A DNA stretch of 36,656 nt from Nitriliruptoraceae bacterium (GCA_003563915.1 PWTE01000347.1:1-36656); one strand, 5' to 3'. Positions 8,438-16,586 are shown, counted from the first letter of the stretch. Numbers and translations are program-made. Notes: generated by a model not told the origin, from the sequence alone.

Positions 8438-8866
8438 ATGACCGATCGCACCGCTTCCGCCGTCTGGACCGGCTCGTTGTTCGAGGGCCAGGGCACCGTC
8501 ACCTTCGATTCCTCCGGGCTCGCGAGCGACGTGCCCGTCTCGTGGCCCGCCCGCGCCGAGGAACCGAACGGACTGACCAGCCCGGAGGAGCTGATCGCCG
8601 CGGCTCACGCCGCCTGCTTCTCGATGGCGCTGTCCAAGCAGCTCGCCGACCGGGGGAACACGGCCGAGAAGCTCGAGACCTCCGCGACCGTGACGTTCGT
8701 GCCGGGTACCGGCATCACCACGAGCGCCATCACGGTGAAGGTGACCGCCCCCGGACTCGACGAGGCGGGCCTGACGGAGACCACCGAGGCGGCGAAGTCC
8801 GGATGCCCCGTGTCGGGGGCGCTCGCCGGCAACGTCGAGATCACGCTCGACGCCAGCCTCGGCTGA
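8438..8866 (+). CDS. OsmC-family peroxiredoxin (organic hydroperoxide reductase)
   Basis: Thiol-dependent peroxidase of 142 residues that reduces organic hydroperoxides. The two redox cysteines are in place: Cys60 in [12 protein letters not shown] and Cys123 in [12 protein letters not shown], the OsmC arrangement. [14 protein letters not shown] is the family signature. The ATG at 8438 follows a GAGG. It is divergent from the aldo/keto reductase across about 145 bp, which must hold both promoters. Only 4 bp separate it from tdh, so the three genes osmC, tdh and kbl probably share a transcript. Confidence 0.93.
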   Translation: MTDRTASAVWTGSLFEGQGTVTFDSSGLASDVPVSWPARAEEPNGLTSPEELIAAAHAACFSMALSKQLADRGNTAEKLETSATVTFVPGTGITTSAITVKVTAPGLDEAGLTETTEAAKSGCPVSGALAGNVEITLDASLG

Positions 8867-8870
8867 CTCG

Positions 8871-9902
8871 ATGAAGGCGTTGGTGAAGGCGACAGCCGAA
8901 CCGGGGCTCGTCCTGGAGGATGTGCCCGAACCGGAGGTCGGCATCAACGACGTCCTGGTCCGGGTCACGACCACCGGCATCTGCGGTACCGACCTGCACA
9001 TCCGCGCCTGGGACGACTGGGCCCAGAGCGCGGTCACCACGCCGCTGACCATCGGCCACGAGTTCGTCGGCCAGGTGGCCGCCGTCGGGGACAACGTCAA
9101 CGACTTCCAGGTCGGCGACCGCGTCTCCGGTGAGGGCCACCTGGTCTGCGGGCGCTGCCGCAACTGCATGGCCGGCCGCCGCCACCTCTGCGCGGCCACC
9201 GAGGGCGTCGGCGTGACCCGGTCCGGCGCGTTCGCGGAGTACATCGCACTGCCGATGACCAACCTGTGGAAGCACGAGGACGACGTCCCTGACGACATCG
9301 CCGCCATCTTCGATCCCTTCGGCAACGCGGTCCACGCGGCACTGAAGTTCCGGGTGCTCGGCGAGGATGTACTGATCACTGGCGCCGGGCCGATCGGGCA
9401 GATGGCGGCGGCCGTGGCCCGTCACGCCGGTGCCCGCCACGTGGTCATCACCGACGTGAACCCCCACCGTCTCGAGCAGGCCACGCAGATGGGGGTGACC
9501 CGGACCGTCGACGTGCGCACCGATGAGCTCCCCGCTGTGCAGAAGGAACTCGGCATGACCGAGGGTTTCGACGTCGCGTTGGAGATGTCCGGGCAGGCGG
9601 CCGCGCTCCGTGACATCCTCGCGAACATGTCGCACGGCGGTCGCGTCGCCCTGCTCGGTATCCCGACCGAGGACATCGCGATCGACTGGACCACGGTCGT
9701 GTTCAACATGCTGACGCTGGCCGGGATCTACGGCCGGGAGATGTACGAGACCTGGTACGTGATGACCGTCATGCTGCAGTCCGGACTGGACATCTCCCCG
9801 GTCATCACCCACCGTTTCGGCTACACCGACTTCGACGAGGCGTTCGACACCGCCGCCGACGGCCGGGCGGGCAAGGTCCTGCTCGACTGGACCAGCGTGT
9901 GA
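8871..9902 (+). CDS. tdh: L-threonine 3-dehydrogenase
   Basis: Zinc-dependent medium-chain dehydrogenase that oxidises L-threonine to 2-amino-3-ketobutyrate with NAD+. The 343 residues match the family. Cys38, His63 and Glu64 ([16 protein letters not shown]) form the catalytic zinc site. Cys93, Cys96, Cys99 and Cys107 hold the structural zinc. The Rossmann motif GAGPIG is at 171-176. No good Shine-Dalgarno precedes the ATG, which lies 4 bp after the osmC stop, so translation may depend on re-initiation. The next gene, kbl, takes the unstable product, which supports this function over a generic alcohol dehydrogenase. Confidence 0.96.
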   Translation: MKALVKATAEPGLVLEDVPEPEVGINDVLVRVTTTGICGTDLHIRAWDDWAQSAVTTPLTIGHEFVGQVAAVGDNVNDFQVGDRVSGEGHLVCGRCRNCMAGRRHLCAATEGVGVTRSGAFAEYIALPMTNLWKHEDDVPDDIAAIFDPFGNAVHAALKFRVLGEDVLITGAGPIGQMAAAVARHAGARHVVITDVNPHRLEQATQMGVTRTVDVRTDELPAVQKELGMTEGFDVALEMSGQAAALRDILANMSHGGRVALLGIPTEDIAIDWTTVVFNMLTLAGIYGREMYETWYVMTVMLQSGLDISPVITHRFGYTDFDEAFDTAADGRAGKVLLDWTSV

Positions 9903-9912
9903 GGAGGACGAC

Positions 9913-11088
9913 GTGAACGAGGCAGTCCGCGACGAGCTGCGGGCCGAGCTCGCGGCCCTGAAGGACGAGGGCACCTACAAGGCGGAGCGGCCGCTGTCCT
10001 CCCCTCAGGGCGGCAGCGTGACGGTCGGCGACGCCCCCCTGATCAACCTGTGCTCCAACAACTACCTCGGCCTGGCGGATCACCCCGACATCGTCGCCGC
10101 GGCCCGGGATGCGCTGGACCGGTGGGGGTTCGGGATGGCGTCCGTGCGGTTCATCTGCGGGACCCAGGAGATCCACGAGGAACTCGAGTCGCGGCTGTCG
10201 GGCTTCCTCGGCACCGAGGCGACGATCCTCTACAGCTCCTGCTTCGACGCGAACGCCGGGCTGTTCGAGGTGCTGCTCGACGACCGCGACGCGGTCATCT
10301 CCGACGCGCTGAACCACGCGTCCATCATCGACGGGATCCGGCTGTGCAAGGCCCAGCGGCTGCGGTACGCGAACGCCGACCTGGGCGAGCTGGAGGCCCG
10401 GCTCAAGGAGGCGCAGGACGCCCGGCGCCGGCTGGTCGTCACCGACGGGGTGTTCTCCATGGACGGCTACCTCGCCCCGGTCGACGGCATCTGTGAGCTG
10501 GCGGACCGGTACGACGCGTTGATCATGGTCGACGACTCGCACGCGGTCGGGTTCGTCGGCGACGGTGGTCGCGGCACGCCGGAACGGTTCGGGGTGGCCG
10601 ACCGGGTCGACATCGTCACGGGCACGCTGGGCAAGGCGCTCGGTGGGGCGAGCGGCGGCTACACCAGCGGGCGCAAGGAGATCGTCGACCTGTTGCGGCA
10701 GCGCTCGCGGCCCTACCTGTTCTCGAACTCGTTGGCACCGCCGATCGTGGCGGCGTCGCTGGCGGCGATGGACCTGGTCGAGCGGCACCCGGAGCTGAGG
10801 CAGCGGCTGCACGACAACGCGGCGCGGTTCCGCGCCCGACTGGAGGCCGGTGGGCTGGAGCTGCTGCCGGGGGAGCACCCGATCGCGCCGATCATGGTGG
10901 GGGATGCGTCGCGGGCGACCGCGATCGCCCAGCGGGCGCTCGAGCTGGGCGTGTACGTGACCGCGTTCAGCTACCCGGTGGTCCCGAAGGGCGAGGCCCG
11001 GATCCGCACGCAGGTCTCCGCCGCCCACACGCCGGAGGAGATCGATCGCGCCGCCGACGTCCTGATCGAGGCCGCCAACGCCGCCTGA
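9913..11088 (+). CDS. kbl: Glycine C-acetyltransferase (2-amino-3-ketobutyrate CoA ligase)
   Basis: PLP enzyme of the alpha-oxoamine synthase family, 391 residues. It splits 2-amino-3-ketobutyrate with CoA into glycine and acetyl-CoA, completing threonine breakdown begun by Tdh. The PLP lysine is Lys241 in [15 protein letters not shown]. The cofactor-binding VDDSHAVGF and the [14 protein letters not shown] start are typical. The start is a GTG with AGGAGG five bases before it, 10 bp after tdh. The conserved tdh-kbl pairing separates it from the related 8-amino-7-oxononanoate synthase (BioF). Confidence 0.96.
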   Translation: MNEAVRDELRAELAALKDEGTYKAERPLSSPQGGSVTVGDAPLINLCSNNYLGLADHPDIVAAARDALDRWGFGMASVRFICGTQEIHEELESRLSGFLGTEATILYSSCFDANAGLFEVLLDDRDAVISDALNHASIIDGIRLCKAQRLRYANADLGELEARLKEAQDARRRLVVTDGVFSMDGYLAPVDGICELADRYDALIMVDDSHAVGFVGDGGRGTPERFGVADRVDIVTGTLGKALGGASGGYTSGRKEIVDLLRQRSRPYLFSNSLAPPIVAASLAAMDLVERHPELRQRLHDNAARFRARLEAGGLELLPGEHPIAPIMVGDASRATAIAQRALELGVYVTAFSYPVVPKGEARIRTQVSAAHTPEEIDRAADVLIEAANAA

Positions 11089-11119
11089 TCGTCGGCGCTC
11101 TCGGCCTGACCGGGGCCAC

Positions 11120-11161
11120 GTGTGGTGATCGAGGGCAGATGGTTGCCGTGGATCACCACAC
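11120..11161. terminator. Hairpin between the convergent kbl and eutB genes
   Basis: An exact 11-bp inverted repeat, GTGTGGTGATC at 11120-11130 and GATCACCACAC at 11151-11161, encloses a second short stem (GGCA 11134-11137 with TGCC 11144-11147). It lies 31 bp after kbl and 16 bp before the eutB stop, where two transcripts converge. There is no U-run, which is common for terminators in such GC-rich genomes. A bidirectional terminator is the simplest reading. Confidence 0.6.
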
Positions 11162-11177
11162 TCGAGGCGTGGGCGGG

Positions 11178-12173
11178 TCAGGCGGTGGGGGCGGTCGTCG
11201 CGCCTTGGGCCAGGGCCGCGACGTGGTCGGCCTCGGCGTTCGCGCCCGTCGCGACGACGACGACGTGGTGGTCCCGCGCCAGGTCGATGCGGCCGGTGAG
11301 CAGCGCCGCGATACCGACCGCTGCGCCGCCCTCCAGGATCAGCCGGTGCGCGTCGAACGCGTGACGCATCCCGTCCCAGATCGCCTGCTCGTCGAGCAGC
11401 ACGACCTCGTCCAGTAGTGCGGCCAGGATCGGGAACGTCGTGGCGTTGTCTCGCCCGATCCCGCCCTGCAGGCTGTCCGCCAGGGTCGGCTCCTCCGGCA
11501 GGTCGACCGGATGGCCGGCGTCGAGGCTCGCGGCCATCACCGCCGCCCGCTCCATCGATATCCCGATCACGCGGGTACCCGGCCGGCTGGTCTTGGCGGC
11601 GACGGCGATACCCGCCGCCAGGCCGCCGCCCGACAGCGGCACCAGCAGGGTCGAGACGTCGGGCGCGTCCTCGCACACCTCCAACGCCATCGTGCCCTGG
11701 CCCGCGATCACCTCGACGTCGTCGAAGGGGTGCACCAGCGTGGCATCCCGCTCGGCCACGATCTCGGCCGCCGTCTCCAGCGCGGCGGCCTGCGAGTCGC
11801 CGCCGACGATCAGCTCGCAGCCCAGCGCCTCCAGCGCGGCCACCTTGCCGGCCGGGACGTTGTCCGAGAGGCAGATCGTGGCCGGCACCTCCGACCGTGC
11901 CGCGACGTGGGCCACCGCGCGGCCGTGGTTGCCGGTCGACGCGGTCACCACGCCGCGACGCGCCACCTCGGGGTCCAGGGACGTCAGCTTGGATGCCGCT
12001 CCGCGGACCTTGAAGCTGCCGGTCGGTTGGATCGACTCGAGCTTCAACGAGACCGACACCTGACACCGGCGCGACAGCTCGGTCGCCGGTACCAGCGGCG
12101 TCCGAAGCGTGAGCCCCCGGATCCGTGAGCGTGCCGCAGCCACGTCGGCTGCCGTGACGGGCAGCTCAGACAT
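11178..12173 (-). CDS. eutB: Threonine/serine dehydratase-type PLP enzyme, probable hydroxyectoine utilisation dehydratase
   Basis: Fold-type II PLP enzyme of 331 residues. The PLP lysine is Lys55 in QPTGSFKVRGA, the phosphate-binding loop is SGGGLAAG, and ASTGNHGRAVAHVA completes the family pattern. By sequence alone it could be a threonine dehydratase or serine racemase. Its start overlaps the end of a EutC-like cyclodeaminase by 8 nt, and the locus carries ehuBCDA and doeA, so I assign it as EutB, the dehydratase thought to remove the hydroxyl-bearing group in hydroxyectoine breakdown. It is the last gene of the leftward arm. The fold and PLP chemistry are clear; the substrate is inferred from context. 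Confidence 0.8.
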   Translation of the reverse strand: MSELPVTAADVAAARSRIRGLTLRTPLVPATELSRRCQVSVSLKLESIQPTGSFKVRGAASKLTSLDPEVARRGVVTASTGNHGRAVAHVAARSEVPATICLSDNVPAGKVAALEALGCELIVGGDSQAAALETAAEIVAERDATLVHPFDDVEVIAGQGTMALEVCEDAPDVSTLLVPLSGGGLAAGIAVAAKTSRPGTRVIGISMERAAVMAASLDAGHPVDLPEEPTLADSLQGGIGRDNATTFPILAALLDEVVLLDEQAIWDGMRHAFDAHRLILEGGAAVGIAALLTGRIDLARDHHVVVVATGANAEADHVAALAQGATTAPTA

Positions 12174-13152
12174 CGACGACCATCCCGACCCCCTCGTGAC
12201 GGCAGCGCTCGTAGGCCAGCGAGGCGATCGCGGTGTCCTGGGCCCCGGTCCCGGTCAGGTCACACACGGTCACCTGCTCGGTGGTCCGGCGTCCCGGATG
12301 GTCGCCGGTGACCACCTCGCCGAGCTCGACCGCCTCGGCGTCGTCGAAGCCGGCGGCGACCGGGGCCCGCAGCTCCCCCAGCCGGGCGCTCTGCCCCCGG
12401 TGGTCGACGACCATCACGTCCGCGGCCCGGACCACCTCGACGTCCAGTTCCTGCTTGTGCTCGGCGTCGGAGCCGATCGCGGTGATGTGCAACCCCGGGT
12501 GGAGCGCATCCACGTGCACCAGCGGCTCCTCGGTCGGCGTCGTGGTGAGAAGCACGTGCGCGTCACGGGCAGCCTCGGCGACGGTGGGGGCGACGACGGT
12601 GGGGAGCTGCAGGTCGCGGGTCACCTCGTCGACGAAGGTCTGTGCCCTGGCCGGATCGCGGGCCCACACCTGGACCCGGGCGACCGGCCGGACGAGCCGT
12701 ACCGCCTCGAGCTGCAGGCGTGCCTGCACCCCAGCGCCGACGATGCCGATGACGGACGCGTCCGGGACGGCGAGGTGGTCCGTGGCCACCGCTCCAGCCA
12801 ACGCCGTCCGCAGGTCGGTCAGGTACCCACCGTCGAACAGGGCAGCGACGGGGGTGCCGGTCCGGGCGTCGAAGAGCAGCATCAGCCCCCCGAGGCTCGG
12901 GAGCCCCCGTGACGGGTTGTCGAAGAACCCGGCAGACACCTTGACCGCGATGCCGTCGTCGCCGGGGAGGAACGCCGCCTTGACGTCGATCTCGCCGTGG
13001 TGCTCGGCGACGTCGATCCGCATGATCGGTGGCATCTGGGCCCGACCGGCGCTGATCAGCGGGTAGACCGCCTGGATCGCCTCGAGCTCACCCTGGCCGA
13101 GTCCGACCGAGCTCCGCAGTTCGTCTCGCGTCAGGACGTGGATCGTGCCCAT
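12166..13152 (-). CDS. eutC: Ornithine cyclodeaminase/mu-crystallin family protein, probable ectoine utilisation protein EutC
   Basis: NAD(P)-dependent enzyme of 328 residues in the OCD/mu-crystallin family, whose members deaminate or reduce cyclic imino acids. The Rossmann motif IGIVGAGVQARLQLEAV lies near residue 140. Upstream, IMRIDVAEHHGEIDVKAAFLPGDDGIAVKVSAGF and GLMLLFDARTGTPVAAL carry the family's substrate-site pattern. In known hydroxyectoine clusters the eutC gene sits next to eutB, as here. The ATG has a GGAGGAGG Shine-Dalgarno. It follows the cystathionine gamma-synthase-family gene by 40 bp and overlaps eutB by 8 nt, so all are probably one operon. Confidence 0.82.
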   Translation of the reverse strand: MGTIHVLTRDELRSSVGLGQGELEAIQAVYPLISAGRAQMPPIMRIDVAEHHGEIDVKAAFLPGDDGIAVKVSAGFFDNPSRGLPSLGGLMLLFDARTGTPVAALFDGGYLTDLRTALAGAVATDHLAVPDASVIGIVGAGVQARLQLEAVRLVRPVARVQVWARDPARAQTFVDEVTRDLQLPTVVAPTVAEAARDAHVLLTTTPTEEPLVHVDALHPGLHITAIGSDAEHKQELDVEVVRAADVMVVDHRGQSARLGELRAPVAAGFDDAEAVELGEVVTGDHPGRRTTEQVTVCDLTGTGAQDTAIASLAYERCRHEGVGMVVDV

Positions 13153-13192
13153 CGGCCGCCTCCTCCGCGACGGCGGCAGCGTGCCACCGCCG

Positions 13193-14386
13193 TCAGAGCG
13201 AGGCGAGCGCCTGCCGCAGGTCCTCGATCAGGTCGTCGACATCCTCGATCCCGGCCGAGTAGCGCAGCAGGCCTTCGGGGATGCCCAGCGCCGCGCGTTC
13301 CTCCGGCGTGCACTCGACGTGGCTGGCCGTGGCCGGGGGGGCGACGATCGTCTCGACCGACCCCAGGTTCGCCGCCGCGTGGGACAGTCGGAGCTTCGGG
13401 AAGAACCGGGCGACCGTGTCCAGTCCGCCATCGAGACCGAAGCTCAGCATCCCACCGAAACCCCGCATCTGTTTGCGGGCGATCTCGTGTTGGGGGTGCG
13501 ACGGCAGTCCCGGGTAGTTCACCACGGTGACCTGCTCCTGCTGCTCGAGGAACTCCGCGATGCGCTGGGCGTTGGCCTGCTGGCGCTCGACACGCAGGTG
13601 GAGGGTCTTCATGCCACGCAGCAGCAGGTAGGCGGCTTCCGGATGCAAGGTGGCGCCGTTGATCTCGCGGTAGTGGTAGATCCGCTCGATCAGGTCCTCG
13701 CGGCCGACCACCACGCCCCCGAGTGCGTCCGCGTGCCCGCCCAGGAACTTGGTCGCGCTGTGGATGACCAGGTCGGCCCCCAGCGCCAAGGGGTTCTGGT
13801 TGATCGGTGTCGCGAAGGTGTTGTCGACGACCACGATCGCGCCCGCGTCGTGTCCAGCTGCCGTCAAGCGCTCGAGGTCGATGATCTTCAGGGTCGGGTT
13901 GGTGGGGGTCTCGAGGTAGAGCAGGTCGCAGCCCGCCGCGATCGCGGCCTCGATCGCATCCGCGTCGGTCGTGTCGCACAGTTCGACGTCGACGTCGTAC
14001 TGGGGCAGGAACTCCGTGAAGATCTTCGAGGTCCCGCCGTAGGTGTCCTTCACGCTCACGACCCGTTTGCCCGGACGCAGCAGCGCGTAGAGCGTGTTGC
14101 TGATCGCCGCCATACCGGTCGCGGCCGAGGTCACCGCCTGGCCGCCCTCCATCAGGCGTACCTTCTCCTCGAAGGCGTCGACGGTGGGGTTGGTGTTGCG
14201 GCTGTAGATGTGGCCGGGACGGTCGCCGATCGCGACGCCGTACCACTCGTCGAAGTCGTCGTAGCCGAAGGACACACTGTGGACGACGGGAACCTGGGTG
14301 ATGCCGTCGGCCATCGGGTGGGGCTCGCCGCCCCAGACGGCGACGGTGCCCGGAGCGTCCAGGTGCTGCGGGTCGCGTGCGGTCAT
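13193..14386 (-). CDS. Cystathionine gamma-synthase-family PLP enzyme in the ectoine operon
   Basis: Fold-type I PLP enzyme of the Cys/Met metabolism family, 397 residues. Visible motifs are HIYSRNTNPTVDAFE (Tyr61 and Arg63, the residues that reach into the neighbouring subunit's cofactor site), YLETPTNPTLKIID, VVDNTFATPINQNPL and [15 protein letters not shown] with PLP Lys213. Members carry out beta- or gamma-elimination or gamma-replacement on cystathionine, methionine or O-acylhomoserines. Here it sits between the regulator and eutC, which suggests a role on a four-carbon product of ectoine such as diaminobutyrate, but this is not shown. The ATG has GGAGG seven bases before it. A plain methionine-pathway enzyme is the alternative. 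Confidence 0.85.
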   Translation of the reverse strand: MTARDPQHLDAPGTVAVWGGEPHPMADGITQVPVVHSVSFGYDDFDEWYGVAIGDRPGHIYSRNTNPTVDAFEEKVRLMEGGQAVTSAATGMAAISNTLYALLRPGKRVVSVKDTYGGTSKIFTEFLPQYDVDVELCDTTDADAIEAAIAAGCDLLYLETPTNPTLKIIDLERLTAAGHDAGAIVVVDNTFATPINQNPLALGADLVIHSATKFLGGHADALGGVVVGREDLIERIYHYREINGATLHPEAAYLLLRGMKTLHLRVERQQANAQRIAEFLEQQEQVTVVNYPGLPSHPQHEIARKQMRGFGGMLSFGLDGGLDTVARFFPKLRLSHAAANLGSVETIVAPPATASHVECTPEERAALGIPEGLLRYSAGIEDVDDLIEDLRQALASL

Positions 14387-14465
14387 ACTCGGTCCTCCGC
14401 GGTCGGTGATGGTGCGGTTGGTGAAGGTGCTGGGGGGTCCTATCGGCACCGGGATCGGCGGGGTG

Positions 14466-15131
14466 TCAGTGGGGTCCTCGCAGGTGCGCGTTGAAACGGG
14501 CGAGGAGCTCCCGCATGTGTTCGGCACGCAGCTTCGCGAGCCTCTCCGGGTCGCCATCCCCGTCGGTCAGCGCAGCGATCGTCTGGTCGAGCTCGTCCTC
14601 CATGATGTCGAGCTCGGCGTCGAGGTCCATCTCGGGGAGGAACCGCAGCCACTCCCGGGCTGTCTGGTGGAACAGCACGTCGTGCATCCACCGCAGCGTC
14701 TGGTTCGGGACCATCCGAAGGAACGTCTCGTGGAACCGGTTGTAGAGCCGGCCGAGCTCGCGGATGTCCCTGGTCCTGCGGATCTGCTCGATGTCCTGCC
14801 GGATCCTCTGCAGCTCTGCGATGACCTGCGGGGATGCCGGCAGCTTCACGAACTCGCCGACCAGGTCGGCGACCCGTAGCCGGACCGCCCAGACATCGCG
14901 CAGGTCGCGGCTGTCGAGCGAAGCCACGCGGGCGCCGGCACCGTGATGCTGGTCGACCAGGTGTTCGAACTCCAGACGGTCCAGCACCTGACGGATCGGG
15001 GTCCGACTCACGCCGAACTCCCGTGCCAGTGCCTCTTCGGTGAGTCGGGCACCCGGTGCCAGGTCGAGCAGGCAGATCCGTTCGCGCAGTTCGCGGAAGA
15101 TCTGCTCGGTCGTCGGCTTGGTCGCGGTCAC
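14466..15131 (-). CDS. GntR-family transcriptional regulator, FCD (FadR/VanR-like) type
   Basis: A 221-residue DNA-binding regulator. Residues 8-70 form the GntR winged helix, with LRERICLLDLAPGARLTEEALAREFGVSRTPIRQVLDRLEFEHLV. The remaining all-helical part (DVWAVRLRVADLVGEFV, YNRFHETFLRMV, LRAEHMRELLARFNAHL) is FCD-like, a domain that usually binds a metal and a carboxylate effector. The GTG start has GAGGGA before it. It is the first gene of the leftward arm, 79 bp before the PLP enzyme gene, and divergent from ehuB. It is probably the local repressor, with an ectoine breakdown product as inducer. Known ectoine regulators EnuR are MocR/GabR types with an aminotransferase domain, so this is a different class. 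Confidence 0.88.
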   Translation of the reverse strand: MTATKPTTEQIFRELRERICLLDLAPGARLTEEALAREFGVSRTPIRQVLDRLEFEHLVDQHHGAGARVASLDSRDLRDVWAVRLRVADLVGEFVKLPASPQVIAELQRIRQDIEQIRRTRDIRELGRLYNRFHETFLRMVPNQTLRWMHDVLFHQTAREWLRFLPEMDLDAELDIMEDELDQTIAALTDGDGDPERLAKLRAEHMRELLARFNAHLRGPH

Positions 15132-15254
15132 CGGTCCCTCGGTCGTGGCAACGCAGCTGTACGGGCCCCGAGAGGTGTGCCTCGTCGGGGCCCCGGTTCC
15201 ATCATCGCCCGCGACCCCGACCACCCTGGGGCCGTTGCGCGAGCGTCTCCGCAC

Positions 15255-15293
15255 TGTATCCAGTCTGTATCGGATATGGATACCGTCTGGACA
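15255..15293. promoter_or_regulatory. Nested palindrome, probable operator of the divergent ectoine locus
   Basis: The core GTATC (15267-15271), seven bases, GATAC (15279-15283) is a perfect inverted repeat. Around it lies a second imperfect arm pair, TGTATCCAG at 15255-15263 against CTGGACA at 15287-15293. TGTATC also occurs twice in direct order, 11 bp apart, at 15255 and 15266. The block is much richer in A/T than its surroundings, lies between the GntR gene and ehuB, and its right arm covers the -35 box of the ehu promoter. This is what a repressor site of the local GntR protein should look like; binding is inferred. Confidence 0.65.
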
Positions 15294-15316
15294 CCGACCC
15301 GGAAGATTCCTACTAT
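15288..15316 (+). promoter_or_regulatory. Probable sigma-70-type promoter of the ehuBCDA-doeA operon
   Basis: TGGACA at 15288-15293 and TACTAT at 15311-15316 stand exactly 17 bp apart, close to the TTGACA/TATAAT consensus and rare in such GC-rich sequence. Transcription would start near 15323 and leave a leader of about 300 nt before ehuB. The -35 hexamer is part of the right arm of the nested palindrome, so a bound repressor would block RNA polymerase. Confidence 0.6.
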
Positions 15317-15322
15317 CGGTCT

Positions 15323-15630
15323 CGGAGTCACGAGCGGAGGCGCGACCCTGTTCACCGCAGCACCCATGCGAGACCGCGACCACGGGCCACCCCGGCGTGT
15401 GGTGACGGGGGAGCCACAACGGCTCACCCTCTGCGGTCACGCACGGCGAGATGACTCCGGGAGCGGCCGATCCGCTCCCGCGTTAGGTCACCCAGAACGT
15501 TGACCGAGCGGGCCTCGACGGTCGCCCCACGACCTCGAGGTCGGAACGCCCTGGTGAGGTGTTCCCCTACCGCCGGTCCCCGCGCTCGCCCGTGGCTGTG
15601 ACACCGACCGATGTCGAGAGGATGAGATCC
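15323..15630 (+). other. Long untranslated leader upstream of ehuB with two strong hairpins
   Basis: No convincing gene lies in this stretch of just over 300 bases. If transcribed from the promoter above, it folds at two places. At 15402-15440, outer arms GTGAC and GTCAC enclose GGG-GAGCC, a five-base loop and GGCTC-A-CCC. At 15458-15480, CGGGAGCGG pairs perfectly with CCGCTCCCG around a five-base loop. The second has no U-run after it. These could be an attenuator or other cis-acting RNA element, or could mark a further promoter nearer ehuB. I recognise no known riboswitch class. Confidence 0.4.
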
Positions 15631-16539
15631 ATGAACGGACCCAAGAAGATGACCCGGTGGCTGCGCGCCACGGCAGCGTTCGCTGCCCTCGCGCTGGTCG
15701 CTGTGGCCTGCAACGGCGCAGCCGACGAGCCTGCCCCCGCCGACGAGGCGCCCGAAGCTACGGGCCTGCTCGCCGACCTCCAGGAGCAGGGCTCGGTGAC
15801 CGTAGGCGTCGCCAACGAGGTGCCCTTCGGGTACGTCGATGACGACGGCGAGGTCACGGGGATCGCGCCCGATGTGGCGCGCGCCGTCCTGGCTGAGCTC
15901 GGGATCGACGAGATGAACGCCGAGGTCGTGGAGTTCGGCGAGCTGATCGGTGGGCTGCAGGCCGGACAGTTCGACATGATCACGGCCGGGATGTACATCA
16001 ACCCGGAGCGCGCGGAGCAGATCTTCTTCAGCGACCCTGACTACTGCATCGCTGAGTCGTTGGCGGTCGAGGAGGGCAACCCGCTGGGGATCGTCGACTA
16101 CCAGTCGCTCGTCGAGAACCCGGACATCACCGTGGCTGTCGCGACCGGCACGGTCGAGGTCGGCTACCTCGAGGACGCTGGCGTCCCGGACGCGCAGGTC
16201 GAGGTCTTCGGTGACATCGACGGCATGTACCGCGCGCTGGAAGCCGGTGAGGTCGATGCCGTGACCGGTACGGCCGCAACCGTGGCCACGCAGGTGGCTG
16301 CTCGTGACGGCATGGAAGGCGTCGAGCCGTTCTTCCCGATCGATGCGGACGGCAACGAGGTCTTCCCGTGTGGCGGGCATGGCTTCGCTGACGAGGACTT
16401 CCGCGACGCCTTCAACGAGGTGCTGAACCGGTTCCGCGAGGACGGCACCACGATGGAGATCATCACGGCCTACGACCTGTTCTCTGAAGAGGACGTCGAA
16501 CTGGCCAACACCCTGACCCTCGAGGACTTCCTCAACTGA
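15631..16539 (+). CDS. ehuB: Ectoine/hydroxyectoine ABC transporter substrate-binding lipoprotein
   Basis: Extracellular binding protein of the amino-acid SBP family (SBP_bac_3), about 302 residues. The signal peptide KKMTRWLRATAAFAALALVAVAC ends in a lipidated cysteine. After an acidic linker, GSVTVGVANEVPFGYVDDDGEVTGIAPDVARAVL, QAGQFDMITAGMYINPERAEQIFFSDPDYCIAES and EEGNPLGIVDYQS closely match EhuB proteins, including the NEVPF and TAGMYINPER stretches that shape the ectoine pocket in known members. ATG at 15631 has GAGAGG nine bases upstream; ATG at 15622 is an alternative. It is the first gene of the rightward arm. Confidence 0.9.
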   Translation: MNGPKKMTRWLRATAAFAALALVAVACNGAADEPAPADEAPEATGLLADLQEQGSVTVGVANEVPFGYVDDDGEVTGIAPDVARAVLAELGIDEMNAEVVEFGELIGGLQAGQFDMITAGMYINPERAEQIFFSDPDYCIAESLAVEEGNPLGIVDYQSLVENPDITVAVATGTVEVGYLEDAGVPDAQVEVFGDIDGMYRALEAGEVDAVTGTAATVATQVAARDGMEGVEPFFPIDADGNEVFPCGGHGFADEDFRDAFNEVLNRFREDGTTMEIITAYDLFSEEDVELANTLTLEDFLN

Positions 16540-16551
16540 TCTCCGCCCTCG

Positions 16552-16586
16552 CCGGACCTCGGCCCCTAGACTGGGCCGGGGTCCGG
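16552..16586 (+). terminator. Intercistronic hairpin after ehuB
   Basis: Fourteen-base arms, CCGGACCTCGGCCC at 16552-16565 and GGGCCGGGGTCCGG at 16573-16586, pair fully (one U-G wobble) around a 7-nt loop. The hairpin begins 12 bp after the ehuB stop and 74 bp before ehuC. In binding-protein operons such stems often act as partial terminators or as 3' protectors that keep the binding-protein mRNA more abundant than that of the membrane subunits. That role is inferred. Confidence 0.6.

Noticed and set aside
9805-12066. Very long open frame on the minus strand across kbl and eutB
   Set aside because: Its translation is Arg/Gly/Pro-rich low-complexity sequence without recognisable domains, and it lies antisense to kbl and out of frame with eutB. 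This is the usual shadow of high-GC coding sequence.
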